Assembly: GCF_014651035.1 (NCBI RefSeq)
Contig: NZ_BMWC01000006.1
Coordinates: 248,001-312,000 of the forward strand
Reading direction: 5' to 3'
Length of the DNA: 64,000 nt
Source of the DNA: Streptomyces lomondensis
Lineage (GTDB): Bacteria > Actinomycetota > Actinomycetes > Streptomycetales > Streptomycetaceae
Under the pieces are notes generated by a model. The model was given only the letters and a program-made list of their open reading frames with translations. It searched no databases and was not told where the DNA came from. Both the position numbers and the translations under genes were made by a program. This document shows, piece by piece, positions 7,921 through 15,612 of the stretch (its first letter is position 1; the number at the start of each line of letters is the position of its first letter).

Positions 7921-8655
7921 TCAGCGTACGTACAGGGGCTCGCCCGGTGGCGTCGCCTCGGCCGGCAGCAGTGCCAGGTCGAGGCCGCGCACCAGGCGGG
8001 CCCTCAGTGTTTCGTCGGCGGCGAGCCGCTCGGCGACGGCCCGGGCGGCTTCCGCGGGGGCCGCGGACGGGTCCAGGACCAGTGCGAGGGTGCCGTCGGC
8101 CCGGCCGGGCCCGAGGTGGGCGCGCAGGACGGCGGGCTCGGCGGCCACGGCCTCGCGTACGGCGCCGACGACGGCCGGGTCGGCGAGCGGGTCGGTGGTG
8201 GCGCGGCCCTCGGCGAGGGCGAGCAGCGCGGGGCCGGTCAGCTCGAAGGGCACCGGTCCGGCCAGGTCCAGCACGACGGTGTCCGCCTTCTCGTGCGCGG
8301 CGGCCTGGAGGGCCTGGTGCAGGGGGACGGCGACGGGCCGGGCCGCCGGGTCCCAGCGGGCGAGGGAGTCGGTGGAGGTGAAGGCCGGGAGGGCGGTGCG
8401 GTCGCCGGCCTTCAGCGTCGGTACGGCCATGTCGCTGGTCTTCTCGCGGCGCAGTCCCCGCTCGTCCTCCTCGACCTCGCCGAGCACGGCGACGACGGGG
8501 ACGAGCAGCCGGGCGCCCCTGAGCGCCTCCAGGACGGGTCCCACGGCGGTGCGGTCCTCGGCCCAGGCGGCGAGGGCCGCGCTCAGCCGGGGGTCGGCGG
8601 AGCCGTCGTCGTCGGAGAAGCCGGGGTCGGGGATGCTCTTGTTCGCCACGGTCAT
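7921..8655 (-). CDS. SseB-like N-terminal domain protein
   Basis: This 244-aa protein has an N-terminal region resembling the SseB family. The segment LSAALAAWAEDRTAVGPVLEALRGARLLVPVV is followed by a block containing LPAFTSTDSLARWDPAARPV and the helix ALQAAAHEKADTVVLDLAGP. The C-terminal half is Ala-rich and less distinctive. SseB-like proteins are poorly understood; bacterial members have been linked to stress or sulfur metabolism, with no specific role known. The ATG at 8655 has only a weak AGGG. The stop lies 7 nt beyond the convergent DUF1844 stop, leaving almost no intergenic space. Confidence 0.8.
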   Translation of the reverse strand: MTVANKSIPDPGFSDDDGSADPRLSAALAAWAEDRTAVGPVLEALRGARLLVPVVAVLGEVEEDERGLRREKTSDMAVPTLKAGDRTALPAFTSTDSLARWDPAARPVAVPLHQALQAAAHEKADTVVLDLAGPVPFELTGPALLALAEGRATTDPLADPAVVGAVREAVAAEPAVLRAHLGPGRADGTLALVLDPSAAPAEAARAVAERLAADETLRARLVRGLDLALLPAEATPPGEPLYVR

Positions 8656-8728
8656 CGACCCTATAGGCCGGGCGCGGCTCGGGGTCGTGCGGGCCTGGGG
8701 ATCGGCGGGGGTGCGGGCGCCCGGGGGG

Positions 8729-9907
8729 CTAGAAGTCGTCGTACGCCGTACGGCGGCCGCGCCACAGGACCACGGCCGCGACCAGCAGGACGCCGCCGGC
8801 GCTGCCCGCGAGGGGGGCGGCCCAGTCGGCGGTGCCGTCGCCGGAGGAGGCGGTGTCCGGGCCGCTGCCGAAGTACTTCTCGCCGTAGGACGCCGACTGG
8901 AGGCCCTCGGGCTTGAGCCGGGCGGCGGCCCTGATGGCGGCGGCCGGGTCGACGAAGCCGAAGCCGCGGGAGTCGTCGCGGCCCCCGACGGGCGCGTTGC
9001 GGGCGGTGTCCTCCAGGAGCGACTTGATCTGGGCCGGGGTCAGCCCGGGGTGGGCGGCCTTGACCAGGGCGGCGGCGCCGGAGACGAAGGCGGCGGCGGC
9101 GCTGGTGCCCCAGCCCTCGTAGTACTTGCGGTCGGGGTCGGCGATGACGACGTCGACGCCGGGGGCGCTGACGGTGGCGTACCAGCGGCGGGTGGAGAAG
9201 GAGGCGCGGGTTCCGGCGCGGTCGACGGCGGTGGCGGCGATGACGCCCGGGTAGGCGGCCGGGTAGGAGATGTGGTCGCCCTTCTCGCCGCCGTTGCCGG
9301 CGGAGGCGACGACGACCACGCCCTTCTTCAGGGCGTACTGGATGGCCTGGTCCTCGATGGGTTCGGGGTGCGCGGAGGCGGAGTCGTCGCCGAGGGAGAG
9401 GTTGATGACGTCGGCGCCGTGGTCGGCGGCCCAGCGGATGCCCTCGGCGAGGGCGTTGCCGCGGGTGCTGCGGGCCTTGGCGCGGGAGGGGTCGCCGTCC
9501 TCCAGGATCACGCGGACGGGGAGGATCTTCGCCTCGGGGGCGATGCCGAGGACGCCTTCGGTGTTGCCCGGGCCGTGTCCGTGGCCGGCGATGATGCCGG
9601 CCATGGCGGTGCCGTGGCGGGCCCAGGCGCGGTCGCCGGGTTCGGCTCCGAAGCGGATCAGGTCCTTGCCGGGGAGGACGTTGCCGACCAGGTCGGGGTG
9701 GTCCTCCTCGACGCCGGTGTCCAGGACGGCGACGGTGACGCCCCTGCCCTTGGTGGTCTGCCATGCCTCCTGCGTGTGCATGGCCTCCAGGGCCCACTGC
9801 TGGGCGCGGATGCCGTCGGCGTGGGCGGTGGCGGCAGGGAGGAGGACGAGGCCGGCGGTGAGGAGAGCGGCGAGGGCGGCGCCGCGCGTCTTCCGGGTGG
9901 GTTTCAC
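8729..9907 (-). CDS. Mycosin-like subtilisin-family membrane serine protease
   Basis: This 392-aa S8 protease carries an N-terminal Sec signal (residues 1-30, ending TAHA) and a complete catalytic triad. Asp63 lies in VAVLDTGV, His98 in RHGTAMAG and Ser269 in GWGTSAAAAF; Asn205 of SAGNG supplies the oxyanion hole. A C-terminal membrane helix (LAGSAGGVLLVAAVVLW) is followed by a basic anchor. This is the architecture of mycosins, the MycP proteases of type VII secretion, but no EccC, EccD or WXG100 gene is near. The GTG start overlaps the TGA of the upstream gene (GTGA), so the two proteins should be made together. The upstream repeat protein is a candidate partner or substrate. The family is certain; a type VII role is inferred. 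Confidence 0.9.
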   Translation of the reverse strand: MKPTRKTRGAALAALLTAGLVLLPAATAHADGIRAQQWALEAMHTQEAWQTTKGRGVTVAVLDTGVEEDHPDLVGNVLPGKDLIRFGAEPGDRAWARHGTAMAGIIAGHGHGPGNTEGVLGIAPEAKILPVRVILEDGDPSRAKARSTRGNALAEGIRWAADHGADVINLSLGDDSASAHPEPIEDQAIQYALKKGVVVVASAGNGGEKGDHISYPAAYPGVIAATAVDRAGTRASFSTRRWYATVSAPGVDVVIADPDRKYYEGWGTSAAAAFVSGAAALVKAAHPGLTPAQIKSLLEDTARNAPVGGRDDSRGFGFVDPAAAIRAAARLKPEGLQSASYGEKYFGSGPDTASSGDGTADWAAPLAGSAGGVLLVAAVVLWRGRRTAYDDF

Positions 9908-12372
9908 GACGGCTGCTCCGTGGCCGAGCGGACGTTCTTGCGCAGGCCGCGTTCGACGCGGTCGGCGAGGCCCTGCGCCTCGTTGCCGAGGCCGGCCTGG
10001 GCCGGGGCGGTGGTGGCGCCGGACTGCAGGGCGTCCCCGGCGGGCTGCGGGTCGTCGACGGTGCGGCCGTCGGCCCAGCCGGAGACGGCGTAGACGACGA
10101 CCGGGGCCTCGGTGAGCACGGAGACGGTCCAGGCGGCGCGCTGCCTGGCTCCGAACTCCGCGGCGGGCGTGTCCTTCGCGGCGTACGGCAGGGGCATCAG
10201 GTCGCTGCGGCGGTCCAGGCGCTCCTTGCGGAAACGGTTCGCGAGGGAGGTCATGCCGGCGGCGTCGGCCTTGGTGAAGAGCAGGCCGACGGTGGTCACG
10301 TAGCTCTCGGTGGCGTCGGTGTAGGTGGCGCGCAGGAGCCGCTCGCAGCCGGCCGGGGCCAGGGCCCTGCGCAGCAGGGGGTCGAAGGCGTCCTTGCAGC
10401 CGCTGTCCGGGGCGACGGCGATCCGGGTCCAGGTGCGGTCGGCTCCGCCGGGGCCGGCGCCCTGGCCCTGCACGGTGGGCGGGAACAGCTCGTCGACCGG
10501 GACGCTGTGCCAGAGGCTTCCGGCCGCTGTGAAGGTGTTGCGCGAGCCCTCCTCGCCGGAGTCCCCGGCGAGCCAGCTGCCGGTGACCGCGCCGGAGATG
10601 AGCCCCAGCCCGAGCACGAGGCACACGGCGGCCGCGGCGGCCTGCGACGCACCACGCCGCCCGAGCGGCCGGGGCCGCGCGTCGGCGTCGTAGCCCTCGG
10701 GCTCCCCGAAGGACACGACGGGCCGTGTGGCGCCGGGCGTACCGCCGGGGCTGAGGGGGGCGCTCCAGGAGAGGGCCGGGTCCGGTGAAACGGCGGTGGG
10801 CTCAGTGGCCGGTGGGGCGGCGTGCGGGTGCCGGTCGGGTGGGGCGGTGGCGGGGCGCTGGGCGGGCGCCGCCGGCATGCGCGTGCCGCGCCCGGCGGGG
10901 GAACCGGCAGCGGCGCCGCTCCCGGCCGCGGCGCCGGTCCGCGGCTCGTGCGCGGGGCGTGGCGGGGCACCGGGCCGCACGGCACCCGGGCGGCCGAAGG
11001 ATTCAGCAGGCTCGGCGGGTGACGGTTCCGCGGGGACCGGGCGCAGGCGGGCGGTCGTCTCGGACGAGTTCCCCTCCGGGGCGCCGGTGCGGCGGGGCGC
11101 GGTGAGTCGGTAGGGCCGACCGGTCGTGTCGGAGGAGCCCTCGACCGGAGCGTCCGAACGGCCCGGCGAGGTGAAGCGATACGGGCGACCGGCCGTCTCA
11201 GACGAGCCCTCGACCGGAGCATCCGAACGGCCCGGCGAGGTGAAGCGATACGGGCGACCGGCCGTCTCGGACGAGCCCTCGACCGGAGCATCCGAACGGC
11301 CCGGCGAGGTGAAGCGATACGGGCGGCCAGTCGTCTCAGACGAGCCTTCGCCCGGAGCGTCCGAACGGCCGGGCGAGGTGAGGCGGTACGGGCGGCCAGT
11401 CGTCTGCGACGAGGCCTCGGCCGAAGTGTCCGCGTTGCTCGGCCGGCCGGACGAGCCCGGCGTGGGCGCATGGCGCGAGGGCGAAGGGGCCTCGCGCGGT
11501 ATGGGCGGTTTATTCGAATCGGGGCGAGTCTCGCGGGTGACGCCGGGCGGCGTGTCCGGGATCCGGGCGGAGGCGCGGGGCGGGGGCGGGCTCGTGGGCT
11601 CGCCGCGCTGCGGGGCGGTGCCACCGAAGCTCGGGAAACGGGGGCGACTGGCAGAACCGCCGATCCCCCCGGACGACGTCACACCGCCCTGAGCCTCGCT
11701 CCCCCGTCCGGTGCCGGCCCCGGCCGAGGAGCCACTCATGCCGAAGCGCCCGCCGGAGGAGTCCCGGCCCTCAGCCCCGGAGCCGGTCGAGACCGCGTCG
11801 CGAGTCGCAGGACCGGCCGACGCCGCGTCACGAGCCACAGGACCGACCGAGCCCGCACCACGAGCCGCAGGACCGGCCGAGCCCCCCTCACGAGCCACAG
11901 GACCGGCCGAGCCCGCACCACGAGCCGCAGGACCGGCCGAGCCCCCCTCACGAGCCACAGGACCGGCCGACGCCCCGTCACGAGCTGCGGAGCCAGCCGA
12001 GACCCCGTCACGCGCCGAGGGCGGCCGCAGGGAAGCCGGCGCCGAACCCGCATGGGCACTCGCACCCGCGCTCGGCCCGCCCGTACCCGGACGTCCGCGC
12101 CCCTCCGTCTCCGCCGCAGTCGGTGAACGCCGCTCCGCGGGGACGTCGTCCGATGGCCTGCGCGGGTCGGACGTGCCCCGGGCCCCGGGGGCGGCAGGTC
12201 CCGACTGGTTCGTGGCGTGTGCCGAGGTCGGGCGGTGGGCGCCCCGCGTCGGACCATCGGCCGACTGGGCGGCGTCGGAGCCGTTCGCCGTGGTGTCCTC
12301 GGGTGGGTGGGGAGGACGGGGCGGGGTGGTCGGGCGCGGAGGGAAGGAGGCACGTCGCGCTTCCGTGCTCAT
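9904..12372 (-). CDS. Large repeat-rich single-pass membrane protein of unknown function
   Basis: This 822-aa protein starts MSTEARRASFPPRPTTPPRP at 12372, after a GGGGGG-containing ribosome site. The open frame extends to 12588 without support. The first 570 or so residues are low-complexity, rich in Pro, Ser, Gly, Arg and Ala, and contain two tandem repeat arrays (10-aa and 23-aa units). A membrane helix (AAAVCLVLGLGLISGAVTGSW) follows, then a folded-looking C-terminal domain of about 215 residues. With no signal peptide, the basic N-terminal region is predicted cytoplasmic and the C-terminal domain outside. The C-terminal domain has two Cys (SGCKDAF and AGCERLL) that could pair. No known domain is recognised. 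It overlaps the mycosin-like protease gene by 4 nt. Confidence 0.85.
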   Translation of the reverse strand: MSTEARRASFPPRPTTPPRPPHPPEDTTANGSDAAQSADGPTRGAHRPTSAHATNQSGPAAPGARGTSDPRRPSDDVPAERRSPTAAETEGRGRPGTGGPSAGASAHAGSAPASLRPPSARDGVSAGSAARDGASAGPVAREGGSAGPAARGAGSAGPVAREGGSAGPAARGAGSVGPVARDAASAGPATRDAVSTGSGAEGRDSSGGRFGMSGSSAGAGTGRGSEAQGGVTSSGGIGGSASRPRFPSFGGTAPQRGEPTSPPPPRASARIPDTPPGVTRETRPDSNKPPIPREAPSPSRHAPTPGSSGRPSNADTSAEASSQTTGRPYRLTSPGRSDAPGEGSSETTGRPYRFTSPGRSDAPVEGSSETAGRPYRFTSPGRSDAPVEGSSETAGRPYRFTSPGRSDAPVEGSSDTTGRPYRLTAPRRTGAPEGNSSETTARLRPVPAEPSPAEPAESFGRPGAVRPGAPPRPAHEPRTGAAAGSGAAAGSPAGRGTRMPAAPAQRPATAPPDRHPHAAPPATEPTAVSPDPALSWSAPLSPGGTPGATRPVVSFGEPEGYDADARPRPLGRRGASQAAAAAVCLVLGLGLISGAVTGSWLAGDSGEEGSRNTFTAAGSLWHSVPVDELFPPTVQGQGAGPGGADRTWTRIAVAPDSGCKDAFDPLLRRALAPAGCERLLRATYTDATESYVTTVGLLFTKADAAGMTSLANRFRKERLDRRSDLMPLPYAAKDTPAAEFGARQRAAWTVSVLTEAPVVVYAVSGWADGRTVDDPQPAGDALQSGATTAPAQAGLGNEAQGLADRVERGLRKNVRSATEQPS
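11068..11412 (-). repeat. Five 69-bp tandem repeats encoding 23-aa units
   Basis: Each unit reads approximately SSETTGRPYRFTSPGRSDAP plus VEG, and successive units begin exactly 69 bp apart. The three central copies are nearly identical at DNA level, which suggests recent expansion or homogenisation. The outer copies differ (SSQTT and SSDTT forms), and a sixth, degenerate unit follows. The array lies inside the disordered N-terminal part of the repeat-rich membrane protein. Confidence 0.9.
11790..12020 (-). repeat. 30/60-bp tandem repeats encoding 10-aa units
   Basis: Units of the type SAGPVAREGG alternate with SAGPAARGAG, so the DNA has a 30-bp period with a stronger 60-bp period. Two 60-bp copies around 11850-11970 are almost identical. 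They sit upstream of, and are unrelated to, the 23-aa array in the same protein. Confidence 0.88.
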
Positions 12373-12641
12373 GCACCCCCCGTTTCCTCGTACCCGGGCC
12401 GCTCGTTCTCGCGCGGGCCGGTGCTGTCCTGCCCGAGGCCCGGCTCCGAAGCTCCCGGGCACACATACCCGTACGGACGGACCGTCATCCCGGCACGGAT
12501 CCCCGGCCGGCGCCGTCCCGCCGTACGTGCGCGTCACTCTACGGCTTGTTCCTGGGCGAACGGGAACCAGTCCACGAGGCCGGGGCATCTGCCCGGAACG
12601 TCCCCCTACCCTGCGGTAATCCAGTCTGGCAGGCTGCGTTC

Positions 12642-13844
12642 ATGACTGCGCGCGCCGCCGACCGGGCCCGTTACGACCGGGCCACCGCCCATCTCGACGC
12701 CCCTCTCGCGATCGTGGACCTGGACGCCTTCGACGCCAACGCCGAGGATCTCGTCCGCCGGGCCGGCGGGAAGCCGATCCGGGTCGCCAGCAAGTCCGTG
12801 CGGTGCCGGGCGCTGCTGGAACGCGTCCTGGCCCGGGACGGCTTCGCGGGGATCATGTCGTTCACGCTCGCCGAGTCGCTGTGGCTGGCCCGGTCGGGGT
12901 TCGAGGACGTGCTGCTCGCCTACCCGTCCGCCGATCGCGCCGCGTACGCCGAGCTGGCCGGTGATCCCAAGCTCGCCGCCGCCGTCACCGTGATGGTCGA
13001 CGACGTCGCCCAGCTCGATCTCATCGACGCCTCGCGGGGCGGTGGGCGTGAAGTGGTGCGTGTCTGCCTGGAGTTGGACACGTCGCTGAAGCTGCTCGGC
13101 GGGCGGGTGCGCGTCGGGGCCCGGCGTTCGCCGCTGCACTCCCCCGCCGAGGTCGCCGAGGTGGCCCGGGCGGTGGCCCGGCGGCCGGGCTTCGAGGTCG
13201 TGGGCATCATGGCGTACGAGGGGCACATCGCCGGTGTCGGGGACGCGGTGGCGGGCCGGCCGCTGCGGTCCCGCGCCGTACGGCTGATGCAGGCCGCCGC
13301 CAAGCGCGAACTCGCCGAGCGGCGCGCCGAGGTGGTGCGCGCGGTGCGGGCCGTCGCGCCGGGGCTGGAGTTCGTCAACGGCGGGGGTACGGGGTCGGTG
13401 CAGCACACCGCGGCCGAGGACGCGGTGACCGAGATCGGCGCCGGGTCGGGGCTGTACGTGCCGCGGCTGTTCGACAACTACACGTCGTTCCGCGGCCGTC
13501 CGGCGGCCCTCTTCGCCCAGCCCGTCGTACGGCGGCCGGGGGTGGGTGTGGTGACCGTGCTCGGCGGTGGGTACCCCGCCTCCGGCGCCGCCGGGGCCGA
13601 CCGGCTGCCCGTGCCGTACCTGCCGGAGGGGCTGCGCTACGACCCTCAGGAGCAGGCCGGTGAGGTGCAGACGCCGCTGCTCGGCTCGCCCGCCGACGAC
13701 CTGCTGATCGGCGACAAGGTGTGGTTCCGGCACGCCAAGGCCGGTGAGCTGTGCGAGCGGTTCGACGCGCTGCACCTGGTCGAGGGGGACGCGGTGACGG
13801 CGACCGTGCCGACGTACCGCGGCGAGGGCCACACGTTCCTGTAG
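12642..13844 (+). CDS. Alanine-racemase-fold PLP enzyme (D-threonine aldolase / DSD1-like)
   Basis: This 400-aa protein has an alanine racemase N-terminal TIM barrel. Residues 20-60 include APLAIVDLDAFDANAEDL and IRVASKSVRC, with Lys51 the likely pyridoxal-phosphate lysine. Later motifs are FEVVGIMAYEGHIAG, EFVNGGGTGS and EIGAGSGLYVP. The C-terminal region with IGDKVWFRHAKAGELCERFD resembles the metal-dependent D-threonine aldolase / D-serine dehydratase branch. Here His and Cys residues usually bind a metal. Substrate is probably a D-beta-hydroxy amino acid or related compound, but this is inferred. The ATG at 12642 begins the conserved N-terminus; the upstream open extension is low-complexity and unsupported. 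It diverges from the repeat-protein gene. Confidence 0.85.
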   Translation: MTARAADRARYDRATAHLDAPLAIVDLDAFDANAEDLVRRAGGKPIRVASKSVRCRALLERVLARDGFAGIMSFTLAESLWLARSGFEDVLLAYPSADRAAYAELAGDPKLAAAVTVMVDDVAQLDLIDASRGGGREVVRVCLELDTSLKLLGGRVRVGARRSPLHSPAEVAEVARAVARRPGFEVVGIMAYEGHIAGVGDAVAGRPLRSRAVRLMQAAAKRELAERRAEVVRAVRAVAPGLEFVNGGGTGSVQHTAAEDAVTEIGAGSGLYVPRLFDNYTSFRGRPAALFAQPVVRRPGVGVVTVLGGGYPASGAAGADRLPVPYLPEGLRYDPQEQAGEVQTPLLGSPADDLLIGDKVWFRHAKAGELCERFDALHLVEGDAVTATVPTYRGEGHTFL

Positions 13845-13864
13845 CCGGCCGCCGCGTCGGCCGT

Positions 13865-14785
13865 TCAGTCCGACGGGCCGATGCTGCTGCCCACGCCGCC
13901 GCCCGTGTCCGCGTCGCCGAACGGCCGGATGCCCTTGGTGATGCGGTCCATGTCGGCGAGCGGCGGTCCGTCCTCGCCGGCGTCGAAGACGTACCGGACG
14001 AGGACCGGTGACTCGGTGCCGACGCTGGAGGGGAAGACGAGCGACTGGACGTAGCCGCCCGGTCCCTCGGCGGTGTGCACGCGCCAGCGCACGAAGTACC
14101 CGGCGCGGCCCGCCACCGCGACCGGCCCGGACTTGACGGCCCGGTGCGACTCGATGCCCCCGTAGAGCTCGCGGCCGAGCCTGTCGCGGTCGTAGGCCTC
14201 GTCGGCCGCGTCCTCGATGTCCGCCTTGGCGAGGGCCTCGGGGGACTTCTCGTCGTTCTCGGTGACCGTGCGGGAGAAGACGAGGCCGTGGCGGCAGAGG
14301 CCGACGCCGCCGGGGCAGTCGTAGGTGCCGTCCGTGGTCATGACGACGTCGTCCTGGGCGATGTGCTGCGGCCGGACCCAGCCGTCGAGCAGCGGGAAGG
14401 TGACGCCGTTGAGCTGGTCCTCGACGACGGCCGGGTCGTCGGCGGACGGCTCGGAGGCGGACGTCTCGGGCGTCGGCTCCGGCGCGCCGTTCGTGGCCGG
14501 TGCCGCGGGCGACGTCGCCGTGGGAGCCGTCCGCGGGTCCGTACCGCCGCCGTCGCCGTCGAGGGCGACGGCCGCGGTGACGATCGCCGCCACGAGGACG
14601 GCTCCGGCGGTGGTGACCGCGACGGCCCTGGTCCGCCCGGCGCCGCCGTCCGGAGGCGGGGGCACCGGGTCGGCGGGGGCCTCGGGCGCGTGGCGGTGCT
14701 CGGTCCAGGCCGTGCCGTCCCACCAGCGCTGGAGGTGCGGAGCGTGCGGGTCGGGATACCAGCCGGGCGGGGGCGTCATGCTCAT
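13865..14785 (-). CDS. DUF2510-domain membrane-anchored protein
   Basis: This 306-aa protein opens with a DUF2510 domain (residues 7-30: GWYPDPHAPHLQRWWDGTAW). A Pro-rich linker and one membrane helix (VAVTTAGAVLVAAIVTAAVAL) follow. A Ser/Thr/Pro-rich stalk then leads to an extracytoplasmic domain of about 190 residues containing two Cys (YDCPGGVGLC). DUF2510 is frequent in actinobacteria next to membrane helices and has no settled function. The ATG at 14785 follows TACAGT by 6 nt, which suggests leaderless transcription; a second ATG two codons later is possible. It is convergent with the racemase-like gene. Confidence 0.82.
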   Translation of the reverse strand: MSMTPPPGWYPDPHAPHLQRWWDGTAWTEHRHAPEAPADPVPPPPDGGAGRTRAVAVTTAGAVLVAAIVTAAVALDGDGGGTDPRTAPTATSPAAPATNGAPEPTPETSASEPSADDPAVVEDQLNGVTFPLLDGWVRPQHIAQDDVVMTTDGTYDCPGGVGLCRHGLVFSRTVTENDEKSPEALAKADIEDAADEAYDRDRLGRELYGGIESHRAVKSGPVAVAGRAGYFVRWRVHTAEGPGGYVQSLVFPSSVGTESPVLVRYVFDAGEDGPPLADMDRITKGIRPFGDADTGGGVGSSIGPSD

Positions 14786-14826
14786 CCCGGCACTGTAGGG
14801 CGAGTTCGCGGCCGTCCGGACACGCC

Positions 14827-15612
14827 TTACAGGGGTGTGACGTACGCCCCCGCGATGCCGCCGTCGACCAGGAAGTCGGTGGCGTTCACGAAGGAGGAGT
14901 CGTCGCTGGCCAGGAAGGCGACCGCGGCGGCGATCTCCTCGGCCTCGGCGAACCGGCCCAGCGGGATGTGGACGAGCCGGCGTGCGGCCCGCTCGGGGTC
15001 CTTGGCGAACAGCTCCTGCAGCAGCGGGGTGTTGACCGGGCCGGGGCACAGGGCGTTGACGCGGATGCCCTCCCGCGCGAACTGCACGCCGAGTTCGCGG
15101 GACATGGCGAGGACGCCGCCCTTGGACGCCGTGTACGAGATCTGGGACGTGGCCGCGCCCATCCGCGCCACGAAGGACGCCGTGTTGATGATGGAGCCCT
15201 TGCCCTGCCGGCGCATGTAGGGGATGGCTGCCTTGCAGCACAGGTAGACGGAGGTGAGGTTGACCTCCTGGACGCGCTTCCAGGCCTCCAGGCCGGTCTC
15301 CAGGATGGAGTCGTCGTCGGGCGGGGAGATACCGGCGTTGTTGAAGGCGATGTCGACGCTGCCGTAGGTGTCGTGGGCGGCCTTGAAGAGGGCCTCGACC
15401 TGTTCGGGGTCGGTGACGTCGACCTTCACGAAGATGCCGCCGGTCTCCTCGGCGGCCGCCTTGCCGCGCACCTCGTCGACGTCGCCGCAGACGACGTGCG
15501 CGCCCTCGGAGGCGAGGCGGCGGGCGGCGGCGAGGCCGATGCCGCTGCCGGCTCCGGTGACGACGGCGGTACGGCCGACCAGACGACGGCAGATGCTTTC
15601 CTGAGCGGTCAC
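14827..15612 (-). CDS. Short-chain dehydrogenase/reductase of the amine-utilisation cluster
   Basis: This 261-aa classical SDR has a Rossmann Gly motif TGAGSGIG at residues 19-26 and Asp after beta-2 (CGDVDEV), which favours NAD over NADP. It also has NNAG at 91-94, a catalytic Ser in NTAS, and Tyr160/Lys164 in YTASKG. The GTG start overlaps the aldehyde dehydrogenase TGA (GTGA). In this cluster a plausible job is oxidising the alcohol of a gamma-glutamylated amino alcohol to the aldehyde used by the next enzyme. That assignment is inferred from context only. It is the last gene of the three-gene minus-strand unit. Confidence 0.85.
   Translation of the reverse strand: MTAQESICRRLVGRTAVVTGAGSGIGLAAARRLASEGAHVVCGDVDEVRGKAAAEETGGIFVKVDVTDPEQVEALFKAAHDTYGSVDIAFNNAGISPPDDDSILETGLEAWKRVQEVNLTSVYLCCKAAIPYMRRQGKGSIINTASFVARMGAATSQISYTASKGGVLAMSRELGVQFAREGIRVNALCPGPVNTPLLQELFAKDPERAARRLVHIPLGRFAEAEEIAAAVAFLASDDSSFVNATDFLVDGGIAGAYVTPL

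Noticed and set aside
8729..9907. Type VII secretion locus around the mycosin-like gene
   Set aside because: No EccB, EccC, EccD, EccE or WXG100 genes are present within the window, so only an orphan protease can be claimed.
11126..11692. Plus-strand frame made of SDEPSTGASERPGEVKRYGR repeats
   Set aside because: The 69-bp repeats stay open on both strands because 69 is a multiple of three; only the minus strand joins a membrane helix and a coupled protease gene.
11068..12020. Possible CRISPR array
   Set aside because: Units are contiguous without unique spacers, keep reading frame and encode protein repeats.
12123..12641. N-terminal extension of the racemase-like gene
   Set aside because: The added 170 residues are Arg/Pro/Gly-rich and overlap the divergent repeat-protein gene; the conserved fold begins at 12642.
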